Part shown: piece by piece, positions 1 through 9,018 of the stretch
How the letters are laid out: each line of letters begins with the position of its first letter
Numbering within the stretch: position 1 is the stretch's first letter
NCBI RefSeq assembly: GCF_016599145.1
Contig: NZ_JAENKO010000008.1
Location: 1-64,000 of the forward strand
DNA: 64,000 nucleotides
Origin: Tomitella cavernea
GTDB taxonomy: Bacteria; Actinomycetota; Actinomycetes; Mycobacteriales; Mycobacteriaceae
Reading direction: 5' to 3'
Notes under the pieces: model-generated
Told to the model about the DNA's origin: nothing
Databases searched by the model: none
Seen by the model: only the letters and a program-made list of their open reading frames with translations
Translations under genes and position numbers: made by a program

Positions 1-50
1 CCTCCCTGGAAGGCTGGTGTGTGGTCAGAGACCACCAGCATCCAGGGAGG
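1..50. other. Long imperfect hairpin at window edge
   Basis: Bases 1-10 (CCTCCCTGGA) are the exact reverse complement of 41-50, and 14-19 pair with 33-38, giving a two-part stem. There is no T-tract after it. It precedes the IS21-like end, so it may be the terminator behind the element's last gene (inference). Confidence 0.5.
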
Positions 51-125
51 CCCGCCTCATGCGACGGAGCGACCCAGACTGGGGAATTTCGGTGAGCACA
101 ACTGGGGAATTTCAACGAGCGTCAT
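51..125 (+). mobile_element. Right end of an IS21-family element (remnant)
   Basis: Two exact 13-bp copies of ACTGGGGAATTTC lie at 78-90 and 101-113, 23 bp apart. Repeated GGGGAATT motifs of this kind are typical of IS21-family ends downstream of istB. The element would extend left, out of the window; no transposase is visible here. The right boundary is placed near 122-127 because a recognisable photolyase reading frame on the minus strand stops there. The family assignment is from recalled terminal-repeat style, not a search. Confidence 0.6.
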
Positions 126-224
126 CACCAGCGCGGTGTCGGCGCTGTCGGCTGCCGCAAGGATGACGGGCAGGTCCGCCAGACGCAGATCTCGGCGGTA
201 CCAGATGATGGCACAGGTGGTCAT
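126..224 (-). pseudogene. Photolyase N-terminal fragment cut by the IS end
   Basis: Read on the minus strand from an ATG at 224, the frame gives MTTCAIIWYRRDLRLADLPV followed by ILAAADSADTALV. This matches the start of the DNA photolyase/cryptochrome family (pattern IVWFRRDLRLADxPAL). After about residue 33 the frame runs into the IS21-type repeats and loses all similarity. The remaining roughly 400 codons are absent here; they may lie beyond the element or be lost. With the flavin and lesion-binding parts gone this copy cannot be functional. The neighbouring SRPBCC gene may once have been its partner (inference). Confidence 0.75.
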
Positions 225-378
225 TGCTGCAGTATCGTCCCCAAACTACAGGCGCCGGTAGATCCGGTACGGCGACAGCCGGGGCTTGGGGCCGGATCCT
301 TCAGGCGACCCTGGCAAGGGCTCAGGCCGCCTGCGGCGGCGGCTTGCCTGGGCTGCAGATCACGTCAGGGGTTCTTTG

Positions 379-810
379 ATGATCACGATGCACCGAACCG
401 TCAGCACACGTACCGCGCCGAAGGCGGTGTTCGACTACCTCGCTGACTTCACCACGACCACCGAGTGGGAGCCCGGCACCGTCACGACTGTGTTGCTCGA
501 CGGCGATGGCGGTGTCGGCACCCGCTACGCCAACACGTCGCGATTCGCCGGACGCACCTCCAAGCTCGTGTACACCGTAGTGGCGATCACTCCTGGCCGA
601 CTGATCGCGCTGCGCGGGGAGAACGCGGCAGTGACTGCCTACGACACGATCACCGTCTGCGCTGACGGCGCAGGATCCCAGGTGCAATACAAGGTGGAGT
701 TTGCCTTCCACGGGGCCTTGCGGTGGATCGAGATACTTCTGCGTCCCGCTGTCGCCTCACTGCTCGCAAAAGGCGCACGCGGGCTGCGGGAAAAACTGGA
801 GGCGTTATAA
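379..810 (+). CDS. SRPBCC (START-like) family protein
   Basis: 143 residues. The sequence MITMHRTVSTRTAPKAVFDY, then the LADFTTTTEWEPG stretch and a C-terminal amphipathic helix, fits the helix-grip SRPBCC/polyketide-cyclase-like fold that binds hydrophobic ligands. The ATG at 379 is chosen because AGGGG lies eight bases upstream; a second ATG at 388 is possible. No catalytic residues can be named and the ligand is unknown. It sits next to the photolyase remnant, is convergent with the toxin-antitoxin pair, and its stop is 23 bp from the antitoxin stop. Confidence 0.75.
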   Translation: MITMHRTVSTRTAPKAVFDYLADFTTTTEWEPGTVTTVLLDGDGGVGTRYANTSRFAGRTSKLVYTVVAITPGRLIALRGENAAVTAYDTITVCADGAGSQVQYKVEFAFHGALRWIEILLRPAVASLLAKGARGLREKLEAL

Positions 811-833
811 CAACAGCGCTGGCGGCGAGGCGG

Positions 834-1154
834 TCAGGCGACGTCGGTGCGGGCGGCGATGCGGCGTAGGCGTTCGGTTTCACTGGCGAGATGGTCGATG
901 GCGTCCTTCAGCGATGTGCCGCGTTCCGCAGCGAGGGCGTGGAGTACCCATCCGCGGATCAGGGCACTTGTGGGGACGCCGGCCTCTTCGGCACAGTGCT
1001 CGATTTCGGTGAACGCGTCCGCAGGCAGGCGCACCGATTGCACCACCGACCGCGGCGCACCGCGCCGTTCGCCCTTGGTGTCAGCCGGTAGCGTCTGGTC
1101 ACGCGTGTTTTCCGATTCCGCCTGCACGAGACGTACATCTTCTGGTGTACCCAC
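834..1154 (-). CDS. Ribbon-helix-helix-type antitoxin
   Basis: 106 residues starting with GTG at 1154. The first 40 residues are polar. Then SVVQSVRLPADAFTEIEHC followed by a helix ending SALIRGWVLHAL has the beta strand plus two helices of a ribbon-helix-helix DNA-binding domain, and the tail is predicted helical. The start lies 2 bp after the toxin stop, and GAAGAAGG inside the toxin's last codons serves as RBS, so the two are probably translated together. Toxin-first order is the BrnT/BrnA arrangement. By family knowledge the protein would bind both toxin and its own promoter. The exact family is not certain. Confidence 0.65.
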   Translation of the reverse strand: MGTPEDVRLVQAESENTRDQTLPADTKGERRGAPRSVVQSVRLPADAFTEIEHCAEEAGVPTSALIRGWVLHALAAERGTSLKDAIDHLASETERLRRIAARTDVA

Positions 1155-1156
1155 TG

Positions 1157-1402
1157 CTACTCGCCTTCTTCGTGCCGCCGTCGATCACTGCTGTTCGATG
1201 CCCAGCCGTTGGCGCCGTAGTAACTGCTGCCGTGGCGGTGGACCAGGATCACCGTCAGCACCTGCCGACGGGTGTGGCTGTATCCGAGCACTCGAACTCC
1301 CAGACCGGACGTGCTGGCTGGGTCTGGGGCAAACCGCACGGCGGCGACATCGGCAATTGCTTCGTCGGCCTCAGCGGTCCGTACCTGGTGACGTTGCCAC
1401 AT
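1157..1402 (-). CDS. BrnT-like toxin
   Basis: 81 residues beginning MWQRHQVRTAEADEAIADVA. The layout resembles BrnT-type ribonuclease toxins: a short helix with H and EA residues, an acidic stretch before RVLGYSHTRRQVLTVILV (central strands), and a basic end DRRRHEEGE like the ER-x-YE end of BrnT. BrnT proteins are about 90 residues, so the length fits. It precedes the RHH-type antitoxin by 2 bp. Activity is inferred; a general RelE/ParE-superfamily toxin is the alternative. The upstream region has clustered short repeats that could be the operator. Confidence 0.55.
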   Translation of the reverse strand: MWQRHQVRTAEADEAIADVAAVRFAPDPASTSGLGVRVLGYSHTRRQVLTVILVHRHGSSYYGANGWASNSSDRRRHEEGE

Positions 1403-1437
1403 GTGTTCGCTACGGTGCCGCCAATCCGCCGTGACAA

Positions 1438-1478
1438 TACTACAAATCTACTACATCTGTGAGGTGCATGATGTGCAC
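1438..1478. promoter_or_regulatory. Putative toxin-antitoxin operator
   Basis: Direct repeats TACTACA at 1438-1444 and 1449-1455 are spaced 11 bp, about one helical turn. An inverted pair GTGCA / TGCAC lies at 1464-1468 and 1474-1478. The patch is AT-rich against its surroundings and sits 36-76 bp upstream of the toxin start. RHH antitoxins commonly bind tandem sites spaced about one helical turn, so autoregulation is plausible. No assigned promoter box. Confidence 0.4.
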
Positions 1479-1489
1479 TAGTGTCGTTC

Positions 1490-1726
1490 TCAGAAGTCGG
1501 CTGCACGGATGTCAGAAGTGCTCTGCACACGCCCTGTTGTCGCTGCCTCCTCGTCGAGGATGGCTAGGGTGCGTTCGAGGATCTCGTCGGCTCGTGTGCC
1601 GATGTCGTCGATGAGTTCGTCGAGTCCGGCCAGGCGGGCGGCTCGCCGAGCATGGAGCAGTTCCCGACCGCGGCTTCGTGGAAGGTATTCGTCGGCGTAG
1701 GCGCTCTGGCCGCGGATGTCGTTCAC
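1490..1726 (-). CDS. Small hypothetical protein, uncertain
   Basis: If real, 78 residues from a GTG at 1726, rich in Arg, Ala, Asp and Glu and predicted helical (ARRAARLAGLDELIDDI, then RADEILERTLAILDEEA). The frame stays open about 14 codons further upstream without an obvious start, and no good RBS precedes the GTG, so it may be the 3' part of a decayed gene. Its end lies in an imperfect 22-bp direct repeat (1490-1506 and 1512-1528). I do not recognise it. Bases 1727-1938 beyond it show nothing convincing. Confidence 0.3.
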   Translation of the reverse strand: MNDIRGQSAYADEYLPRSRGRELLHARRAARLAGLDELIDDIGTRADEILERTLAILDEEAATTGRVQSTSDIRAADF

Positions 1727-1938
1727 GGGGAGGACATTGGGGTGTGGGCGGGCACCGTCGGGATCGTGTCAGGGGCGCGATGCAAGTCCATGGTCCGTCG
1801 GATTGCCAACGCAGCGCTGGCGGTCGTGTTCGCGTCGACGGTCGGACGCATGCAGGCGCCGTCAACTGTCACTCGTCGCCCACTGCGCAATTGTATCGGC
1901 GGCGCTGGCTGGGCATTCCGTGACGATGCGGAAGAAGC

Positions 1939-2445
1939 TCAGTGCGCAGCGCGGCGGCGCCCCTCGGCCAGCATCAGGAGCTCGGCGCGTGCCAGCGCGA
2001 GAGGGTCGTACCCGCCGGTGGCCGCGTGGATGTCCCGGGCGAGCTCGACGAGGTCGAAGTTTTCGGTGACCCCCGGTCCGTCCGCCAGCGACAGGAGCGC
2101 GGTCAGGCGTGTGCGGCATCCCGCGAGGCTCTCCTCGTCGAAGAGCGCCAGGTCATATTCGTCGTCTATCGAGGCGTCGCCGAGGCCGCAGTCCTCGTCG
2201 ACCTCGTAGAGGATGGGAAGCCAGCGGTTTCCGGCCAGCGCTCCACGATGTGCGGACCAGTCGACCCGGGCGTCGCGACGCGCGATGCCCTCGAACGTCA
2301 ACCACAGCAGGCCCGGGTCGCTGGCGGGCGAGGCGGTGCCGGCGGCCAGCTCGGCCGAATACTGCGCCAACATGAGCTCGTAGAACGCGGTGTTGGATGC
2401 GGTGCCGTAGTTGTAGCCGGTCCCCGCGTCGATCTCGAAATCCAT
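1939..2445 (-). CDS. Hypothetical protein
   Basis: 168 residues from the ATG at 2445, preceded by a good RBS (GGGAGGAAG). The protein is acidic, soluble and has no signal peptide or membrane segment. Its first residues, MDFEIDAGTGYNYGTASNTA, and a central YEVDEDCGLGDASIDDEYDL patch are the most distinctive parts. I do not recognise the family. It is the last gene of the accessory patch. The next gene on the same strand, the cyclase, ends at 2743. Confidence 0.65.
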   Translation of the reverse strand: MDFEIDAGTGYNYGTASNTAFYELMLAQYSAELAAGTASPASDPGLLWLTFEGIARRDARVDWSAHRGALAGNRWLPILYEVDEDCGLGDASIDDEYDLALFDEESLAGCRTRLTALLSLADGPGVTENFDLVELARDIHAATGGYDPLALARAELLMLAEGRRRAAH

Positions 2446-2742
2446 GAGGCTTCCTCCCGAGGCCGTAAGCTGCCGCCCGCACCGTCGTCGGCCCGACGGC
2501 GTCGGACCGCTGCCGCCGTGGCGATCCTGCACGAGCGAGGCGCAATGCGATGCGGGGCGGCACATGTCCCGGCAACGCTGTACGTCCCGACTGGGCTGCA
2601 GGCGCCGAGAACGGCGCAGGCATCGGTATCGGGCGGCGACCGGCCGGCCGCCTTGGTGTCTATGAAGTAGATTGTGCACCCCGTCACCGACAGAATGTCC
2701 GTATCGGTTCCCGAATCGGGGAGTCGATGTCAGCCGAACGGC
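2446..2742. other. Intergenic region, nothing recognised
   Basis: Just under 300 bp between the hypothetical gene and the end of the cyclase gene. Several frames are open, as expected at this GC content, but none has an RBS or plausible composition. No RNA gene or strong hairpin was seen. Confidence 0.4.
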
Positions 2743-4326
2743 CTAATCGTTGGTCCGGGCTCCGCCGTCGCACGGAACGAACAGTGCGGTGGGGGCCGTG
2801 CGCCCGCGCAGTGCGGTCTCACCGGCCGCCCGCCAGAGTCGCTGCTCGGCGGGGTTCGCCTCCTGCCACGACGCCTCCGCCGCGACGGTGTGCGGATTGA
2901 GGCGCTTCGCGTACTCCGACAACCGGGCGGCCTCGTTCACCGCGTCGCCGATCACCGTGTACTCATAGCGGCGGTGCGCGCCGATGTTCCCGGCCACCGC
3001 GGAGCCGTAGGAGACTCCGATGCCGGCGGCCAGCTCGGGCACCTCGGCGCGGAGGCGGTCGCCGATGGTCCGCGCGGTCTCGAGGGCCGCCGTGCACGGG
3101 TCAGCGACAGGTGCCGGGGCGCCGAACACCGCCAGGGCGGCATCCCCCTCGAACTTGTTGATCAGTCCGCTCCGAAGGTCGACCTCGTCGACGACAACGG
3201 CGAAGAAGCGGTTGAGCAGCGCGACCACCGTGGCCGGCGGCCGGTGCGCCGCGAGTGCGGTGGACCCGATGAGGTCGACGAACAGCACGGCGACCTCGAC
3301 CTCGCGCCCGGCCGCGTCGAAGTCGCCGGACAGCGCGAACGCGGCGACCTCGTGCCCCACGTGCCGCCCGAACACTTCGCGGATGCGCTCGCGCTCGCGC
3401 AGTCCGCGCGCCATCTCGTTGAAGCCGCGCTGCAGCTCGCCCAGTTCGGTGCCGTCGAACACGACCGCCTCGGCGTCCAGTCGCCCGCGCTCGACCTCCG
3501 CCATCGCCGAGCGGACCGAATTGATCGGGGCGAGGGTGGACGCGCACACGAGCAGGGTCAGCAGCAGTCCCACCGCGAGTGTGACGCCGCCCAGGGCGAA
3601 GACGGGGATCGCCAGGTCGGCCACCGACCGGGAACCGACGGTGAGTGTGGTGACCGCGATGATCATCAGTCCCAGCACCGGGATGCCCGTGCCGATCAGC
3701 CATGCGGCCACCATCCGCGTGGTCACGCCGGTGCGGCGCACGCGCGTGGGCGGGGCCGACGCCAGGGCCTGGGCGGCGGTGGGGCGCAGGGCGAACTCGC
3801 TGAACAGATAGCTGGTGGCGCACGTGACGGTGCCGGAGAAAACGACGGTGAATGCGATCGGGGCGATGTAGTCGAGGTCTCGGGTGGCGTAGGCGGCCGT
3901 GATGATCGCCGCGCTCGCGTACCACAGCACCGCCTGCCGCACAGTGATCCGGAACGGCATCGCGAGGGTGGTCCGCAGGTCCCGCGCGGTGGCGGGTTCG
4001 CCCCGGATGGCCCACCGCAGTCGCCGCAGCGAGCCCCGGGTGATCCAGACCAGCCCGATCACGAACGCGGCGACCGTCACCGCGGGCACGAGCGCGAAGT
4101 CGAGCAGCCACAGCCGTGAGGCGAAGACGGGCGGGCCGGGGACGACCACGGCGATGAGCACGATCGCGGTGGCCGCGCCGACGAGATTGCAGGTGAGCAA
4201 GACGACGGTGAGCAGTGTCTGAACCCGGATACGGCGTCGCGCGATGGACTCGTCGCCCGAACCGAGGATGCGCGACCCCAGCGGCGCCCGCGCTCGCCGC
4301 CTGATGCTCACCCGCCCCGCCTGCAT
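2743..4326 (-). CDS. Membrane class III adenylate cyclase with HAMP domain
   Basis: 527 residues. Six membrane segments lie at about 36-62, 72-95, 130-148, 155-173, 205-228 and 238-262. A HAMP linker (about 262-315) and a C-terminal class III cyclase domain (about 343-500) follow. Metal-binding D351 (VDLIGS) and D395 (KFEGDA), substrate-selecting K391 and D461, and transition-state N464 and R468 (DAVNEAARL) are all present, so it should make cAMP from ATP. It is the Rv1318c-Rv1320c type and, as in M. tuberculosis, lies next to nucS. A TATGCT box (4340-4335) ends 8 bases before the ATG, predicting a leaderless mRNA divergent from nucS. Confidence 0.93.
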   Translation of the reverse strand: MQAGRVSIRRRARAPLGSRILGSGDESIARRRIRVQTLLTVVLLTCNLVGAATAIVLIAVVVPGPPVFASRLWLLDFALVPAVTVAAFVIGLVWITRGSLRRLRWAIRGEPATARDLRTTLAMPFRITVRQAVLWYASAAIITAAYATRDLDYIAPIAFTVVFSGTVTCATSYLFSEFALRPTAAQALASAPPTRVRRTGVTTRMVAAWLIGTGIPVLGLMIIAVTTLTVGSRSVADLAIPVFALGGVTLAVGLLLTLLVCASTLAPINSVRSAMAEVERGRLDAEAVVFDGTELGELQRGFNEMARGLRERERIREVFGRHVGHEVAAFALSGDFDAAGREVEVAVLFVDLIGSTALAAHRPPATVVALLNRFFAVVVDEVDLRSGLINKFEGDAALAVFGAPAPVADPCTAALETARTIGDRLRAEVPELAAGIGVSYGSAVAGNIGAHRRYEYTVIGDAVNEAARLSEYAKRLNPHTVAAEASWQEANPAEQRLWRAAGETALRGRTAPTALFVPCDGGARTND

Positions 4327-4387
4327 GATTGCCGAGCATAGGGGAGCGGGTCCCGGTGTGCGGGGCGGCGGGACTTAAGGTGGTCGG

Positions 4388-5047
4388 GTGCGTCTCGTCA
4401 TCGCCCGGTGCCAGGTCGACTACAGCGGCCGGCTCACCGCCCATCTGCCCATGGCCCGTCGCCTGCTCATGCTCAAGGCCGACGGCTCGATCAGCGTGCA
4501 CGCCGACGACCGCGCGTACAAGCCGCTCAACTGGATGACGCCCCCGTGCTGGATCACCGAGGCGGACGGCGAGTGGACGGTGGTGAACAAGACGGGTGAC
4601 ACCCTGCGCATCCTCATCGAGGAGATCGAGCACGACTCCACGCATGAGCTGGGCGAGGATCCCGGCCTGATCAAGGACGGCGTCGAGGCCCATCTCCAGG
4701 AGCTGCTGGCCGAGCATGTGACGACACTCGGCGACGGGTACTCGCTGGTGCGCAGGGAGTTTCCCACAGCGATCGGCCCTGTGGACCTGATGTGCCGGGA
4801 TTCGGGGGGCGGATCCGTCGCGGTCGAGATCAAGCGCCGCGGGGAGATCGACGGGGTCGAACAGCTCACGCGCTACCTCGAGCTGCTCAACCGCGACCCC
4901 CAGCTGGCCCCGGTGCAGGGCGTCTTCGCTGCACAGCAGATCAGGCCGCAGGCGCGCACGCTCGCCGAGGACCGGGGGATACGCTGCGTCGTCCTCGACT
5001 ACGACGAGCTCCGCGGCATCGAAAGCGACGAGTTCCGGCTGTTCTGA
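4388..5047 (+). CDS. nucS: Mismatch-specific endonuclease NucS (EndoMS)
   Basis: 219 residues. The N-terminal half is the DNA-binding/dimerisation domain. The C-terminal half is a PD-(D/E)XK nuclease with D133, E147 and K149 (PVDLMCRD ... VAVEIKRR) and a following Q159. NucS carries out non-canonical mismatch repair in actinobacteria, which lack MutS/MutL; it cuts both strands at mismatches. The last residues DEFRLF match the C-terminal beta-clamp-binding tail of this family. The start is GTG at 4388, six bases after a TAAGGT box (4376-4381), so leaderless translation is likely. Confidence 0.95.
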   Translation: MRLVIARCQVDYSGRLTAHLPMARRLLMLKADGSISVHADDRAYKPLNWMTPPCWITEADGEWTVVNKTGDTLRILIEEIEHDSTHELGEDPGLIKDGVEAHLQELLAEHVTTLGDGYSLVRREFPTAIGPVDLMCRDSGGGSVAVEIKRRGEIDGVEQLTRYLELLNRDPQLAPVQGVFAAQQIRPQARTLAEDRGIRCVVLDYDELRGIESDEFRLF

Positions 5048-5078
5048 GCGCGCGGCGCCGGACGGTTACACTCGGCCC

Positions 5079-5378
5079 GTGTCCAGGAGGAAGCATCGTC
5101 GTGGTGCGGCGCGGCCGGCGGCTCCGCTGCGCGTCGACGCGTTCGCGCACGTCGAGCCCGGCCCGGACGGCGCTGATTTCCACGTCCGGCGGATCCCGGC
5201 CGCGCGCGCGGTCAAGCGCTACCGGTGCCCGGGGTGCGACCACGAGATAGCGCCGTCGGTGGCACACGTCGTGGCCTGGCCGGAGGACGCCTTCGGCGGG
5301 GCCGGCGAGCGCAGGCATTGGCACTCCGGCTGCTGGCGTTCCCGCCGCACCCGCGGCGTCACCCGTCGCTGGTCGTGA
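5079..5378 (+). CDS. Small zinc-ribbon-like hypothetical protein
   Basis: 99 residues, very basic at both ends. RCPGCDHEIAPSVAHVV followed by RRHWHSGCWRSRR supplies a CxxC pair plus His and Cys, suggesting one bound zinc and possible nucleic-acid binding. Its place after nucS matches the small conserved gene Rv1322 in M. tuberculosis (position-based inference). Database entries for such proteins are sometimes called ATP/GTP-binding, but no nucleotide-binding motif is visible. The GTG start follows a TACACT box (5067-5072) by six bases, another leaderless layout. Confidence 0.75.
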   Translation: MSRRKHRRGAARPAAPLRVDAFAHVEPGPDGADFHVRRIPAARAVKRYRCPGCDHEIAPSVAHVVAWPEDAFGGAGERRHWHSGCWRSRRTRGVTRRWS

Positions 5379-5390
5379 CGGCCGACCTCG

Positions 5391-6470
5391 TCAGCGGCGC
5401 GCGGAGGTGGCCGTGGCGATGGTGCGGGTGGACGGTTCGTCGCCGCCCGAGTCCCCGTCCTTGTCGCCGGGGGTGCGCGGTTTCCGGCCCGTGGACGTTC
5501 CGGGGCCCGGTGCGGTCCGATCATCCACGCGGGTCGGAGCCGGCGCGTTCTGCCCGCCGGGCTCCTGCACCGTTGATGCCTTCGCTGGGGCATCCTGCAC
5601 CGGGGAGACCTGCGCTGCCGCTTCCTGCCCGGCGGGCTCGGCGGCGTTCTGTTCGTACCAGTCGAAGTCGGATTCGGCCGGAGCGCGCTCGGTCCGGACC
5701 CGCTGATGCACGGCGGCGACGTCGTCGAGCGAGGTCCGCACCTCCATGAGCTGCTCCAGGGCGTGCGAACGCATGGTGCGGAGCGTTTCGAAATCGGCCC
5801 GCGCGCGGGTGATCCGCCGGCCGGCCTCCTGGGTGGCCGCCTTGATGCGCCTGTCGGCCTCGGCCGCCGCGACGCGTTTGGTCTCCTCGATGTGCTTCTG
5901 CAGGTCCTCGTAGGTGCGATCCCTTCGCACCCGGGCCTCCTCGTCGAGCCGGTCGCGCTCCGCCTCGGCCGCCTCGAGGGTGCGGCCGGCCTGGGTGCGG
6001 GCGAGCTCCATGGTGTGCTCGTGCTCCGACTCGAGCGCCTCACGGCGGCGTTCGAGATCACGCAGACGGCCCTCGTGCCGCTTCTGCAGCTCGTCGGCGT
6101 CCTGGGCGGCCACCGAACGGATCTCCGCGGCCTCCGCCTCCGCGCGGGCGCGCATCTCCGCGGTCTCGTCCGAGGCGAGCCGCAGCATGCGCGAGATGCG
6201 GTCGCTCATGCCCTCCGCCGTGGTGGGAGGCACTGAGAGTCTGTCGATCTCGCTGCGCAACTGGTCGATCTCGTCGCGCGCGTCGTCGAGTTGCGCGGCG
6301 AGGTCGCTCGCCTGCGCGGCCGCGGCGTCCCGGTCGGTGGCGGTGAGGCGCAGCTCGGCGTCGAGGCGGCGCAGAAACTCGACCACCTGGTCGCGATCGT
6401 AGCCCTTGCGCACGACGTCGAAGCGGTTGGAGAAGGCCGACGGATCTGGCGAGTACGACATGCCTGCCAC
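5391..6470 (-). CDS. DivIVA-like coiled-coil protein
   Basis: 359 residues. Residues about 14-45 (FDVVRKGYDRDQVVEFLRRL) form a DivIVA-type N-terminal domain, which in this family binds curved membrane. Long heptad-rich coiled coils follow to about residue 255, rich in Glu, Arg and Ala. The last 100 residues are a disordered Pro/Ala/Gln/Thr tail. It is probably a polar or septal scaffold related to, but distinct from, Wag31/DivIVA; the specific role is unknown. The GTG at 6470 is used; an ATG at 6461 is equally possible, with weak RBS in both cases. It is convergent with the zinc-ribbon gene. Confidence 0.75.
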   Translation of the reverse strand: MAGMSYSPDPSAFSNRFDVVRKGYDRDQVVEFLRRLDAELRLTATDRDAAAAQASDLAAQLDDARDEIDQLRSEIDRLSVPPTTAEGMSDRISRMLRLASDETAEMRARAEAEAAEIRSVAAQDADELQKRHEGRLRDLERRREALESEHEHTMELARTQAGRTLEAAEAERDRLDEEARVRRDRTYEDLQKHIEETKRVAAAEADRRIKAATQEAGRRITRARADFETLRTMRSHALEQLMEVRTSLDDVAAVHQRVRTERAPAESDFDWYEQNAAEPAGQEAAAQVSPVQDAPAKASTVQEPGGQNAPAPTRVDDRTAPGPGTSTGRKPRTPGDKDGDSGGDEPSTRTIATATSARR

Positions 6471-6585
6471 GGTACCGCCGGGAGGCGCGGCGGCGCCGGA
6501 GGCGCGTGCGGATCGCCGGACGGGGCGGGAAGACCGTGACCTCGCCGTGCCTGCCCCGTGACCGGCCTGTACCCGGCGCGGCGGT

Positions 6586-7059
6586 TCAGTGCGCGGCGGC
6601 CGCCGGCTCCACGAGTTCGATGAGCACGCCGCCGCCGTCCTTGGGGTGGATGAAGTTGATGCGCGAGTCCGCGGTGCCGTGCCGCGGGGCGTCGTAGAGC
6701 AGACGGACCCCCGCTGCGCGCAGCTCGGCGGACAGCGCCTCGACGTCGGTGACCCGGTAGGCGAGCTGCTGCAGGCCGGGCCCGGAGCGGGCGATGAACT
6801 TCGCGATCGCGCACTCGTCGTCGAGGGGCGCCAGGATCTGGATCGCGGTGTCGGTGCCGAACGCGGTGCCGGCGGGCGAGAGCATTCCCTCGCGGACGCC
6901 CTGCTCCTCGTTGATCTCCTCGTGGGCGAGGACGAGGCCCAGGTGATCGCGGTGCCACTGGACGGCGGCGTCGAAATCGGGGACGGCGATGCCCACGTGG
7001 TCGATGGCGGTGACGTAGCGCCCTGTGATGCTGCCCGCGGTGGCGGTGTTCTCTGTCAT
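6586..7059 (-). CDS. mce: Methylmalonyl-CoA epimerase
   Basis: 157 residues from the ATG at 7059. A glyoxalase/VOC-fold protein that interconverts (R)- and (S)-methylmalonyl-CoA in propionate catabolism. [19 protein letters not shown] holds the first metal His; [13 protein letters not shown] and the C-terminal [17 protein letters not shown] carry further metal or acid/base residues. It is divergent from the thiolase gene, across an intergenic region containing four 19-bp repeats. The same pairing (Rv1322A, fadA4) is found in M. tuberculosis, which supports a role in odd-chain or branched acyl-CoA breakdown. Confidence 0.9.
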   Translation of the reverse strand: MTENTATAGSITGRYVTAIDHVGIAVPDFDAAVQWHRDHLGLVLAHEEINEEQGVREGMLSPAGTAFGTDTAIQILAPLDDECAIAKFIARSGPGLQQLAYRVTDVEALSAELRAAGVRLLYDAPRHGTADSRINFIHPKDGGGVLIELVEPAAAAH

Positions 7060-7140
7060 GGCCCCGACGGTATCGTGGCGGGTGGGGCAGTCGCGCGCGC
7101 CCACCCGCGTTCCGCGGTCGAGCCCGGCCCGGACGAACGA

Positions 7141-7216
7141 TCCAAGCCCGGACGGACGATCCAAGCCCGGACGGACGATCCAAGCCCGGACGGACGATCC
7201 AAGCCCGGACGGACGA
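7141..7216. repeat. Tandem repeat, four exact 19-bp units
   Basis: The unit TCCAAGCCCGGACGGACGA occurs four times without change (7141-7159, 7160-7178, 7179-7197, 7198-7216), with a decayed copy just before it. It fills the space between the divergent epimerase and thiolase starts (7059 and 7278), so it may affect either promoter or vary in copy number between strains. Confidence 0.95.
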
Positions 7217-7277
7217 TCAGGGAACGACCCCTCCGGTGCCGCGCCGCGGCCGCAGTCGAAACACGAGAGGATTCTTC

Positions 7278-8468
<1,191 letters not shown>

Positions 8469-8595
8469 CTCCGACCGCACGGCCGCGATACCGCTCGCAC
8501 AGCCGCCCGCCGCGTACGGCGGGCGGCCGTGCGTTGACGCACATCACACGCCGGAGGCGTATCCGGCCCGAAGCCGGCCGGGCACAATGGACGCC

Positions 8596-8991
8596 ATGGC
8601 CGAATTCTTTGACCTCTCGACCCCGGCGAAGCGTTTTCGCCTCGTCGCCTTCTGGGAGGCGGTCACCTGGCTGGCCCTGCTGGTGGCGATGGTGTTCAAG
8701 TGGGGGTTCGGATACGACGAAGCCGTCAAGATCCCCGGGATGCTGCACGGGATCACCGGCTTCATGCTCTTCGTGCTGGTCACGTTGGCCACTGCACGCG
8801 CGCTCAAGTGGAATGCCAAGGTGACGCTGCTCGCGCTGATCTCGTCGGTACCGCCGTTCGGCACCATCGTGTTCGAGCGCTGGGCGGTGCGCAACGGGCT
8901 GCTCGCCGAGCTGTCGCTCACCACGCCGCAGGGCGCCACGGGCGAGCAGGACGGTGACGCGCAGAAGGACCAGGCCGGGGCGCGCGCCTGA
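8596..8991 (+). CDS. DUF3817 membrane protein
   Basis: 131 residues with three hydrophobic segments (about 17-37 around FWEAVTWLALLVAMVF, 50-68 around GITGFMLFVLVTLA, and 75-93). The pattern FRLVAFWEAVTWL ... HGxxGxxxF is that of DUF3817, also found beside integral membrane transport genes; no function is established. The ATG at 8596 is preferred over 8587 because CACAAT (8583-8588) would then be a -10 box seven bases upstream. The C-terminal tail is hydrophilic (Gln/Asp/Ala). Confidence 0.8.
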   Translation: MAEFFDLSTPAKRFRLVAFWEAVTWLALLVAMVFKWGFGYDEAVKIPGMLHGITGFMLFVLVTLATARALKWNAKVTLLALISSVPPFGTIVFERWAVRNGLLAELSLTTPQGATGEQDGDAQKDQAGARA

Positions 8992-9018
8992 GCCGGCGCT
9001 CGTGGCAGACTGGCATCC

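Noticed and set aside
19-261. An 80-codon frame over the IS end
   Set aside because: It reads across the hairpin, the IS repeats and the photolyase remnant on the opposite strand; no RBS and no recognisable protein.
2674-4119. A 481-codon frame on the plus strand opposite the adenylate cyclase
   Set aside because: Shadow of the cyclase gene with Asp/Arg/Gln/Gly-rich composition and no domain.
7120-7216. CRISPR array
   Set aside because: The 19-bp units are contiguous with no unique spacers and no cas genes nearby.
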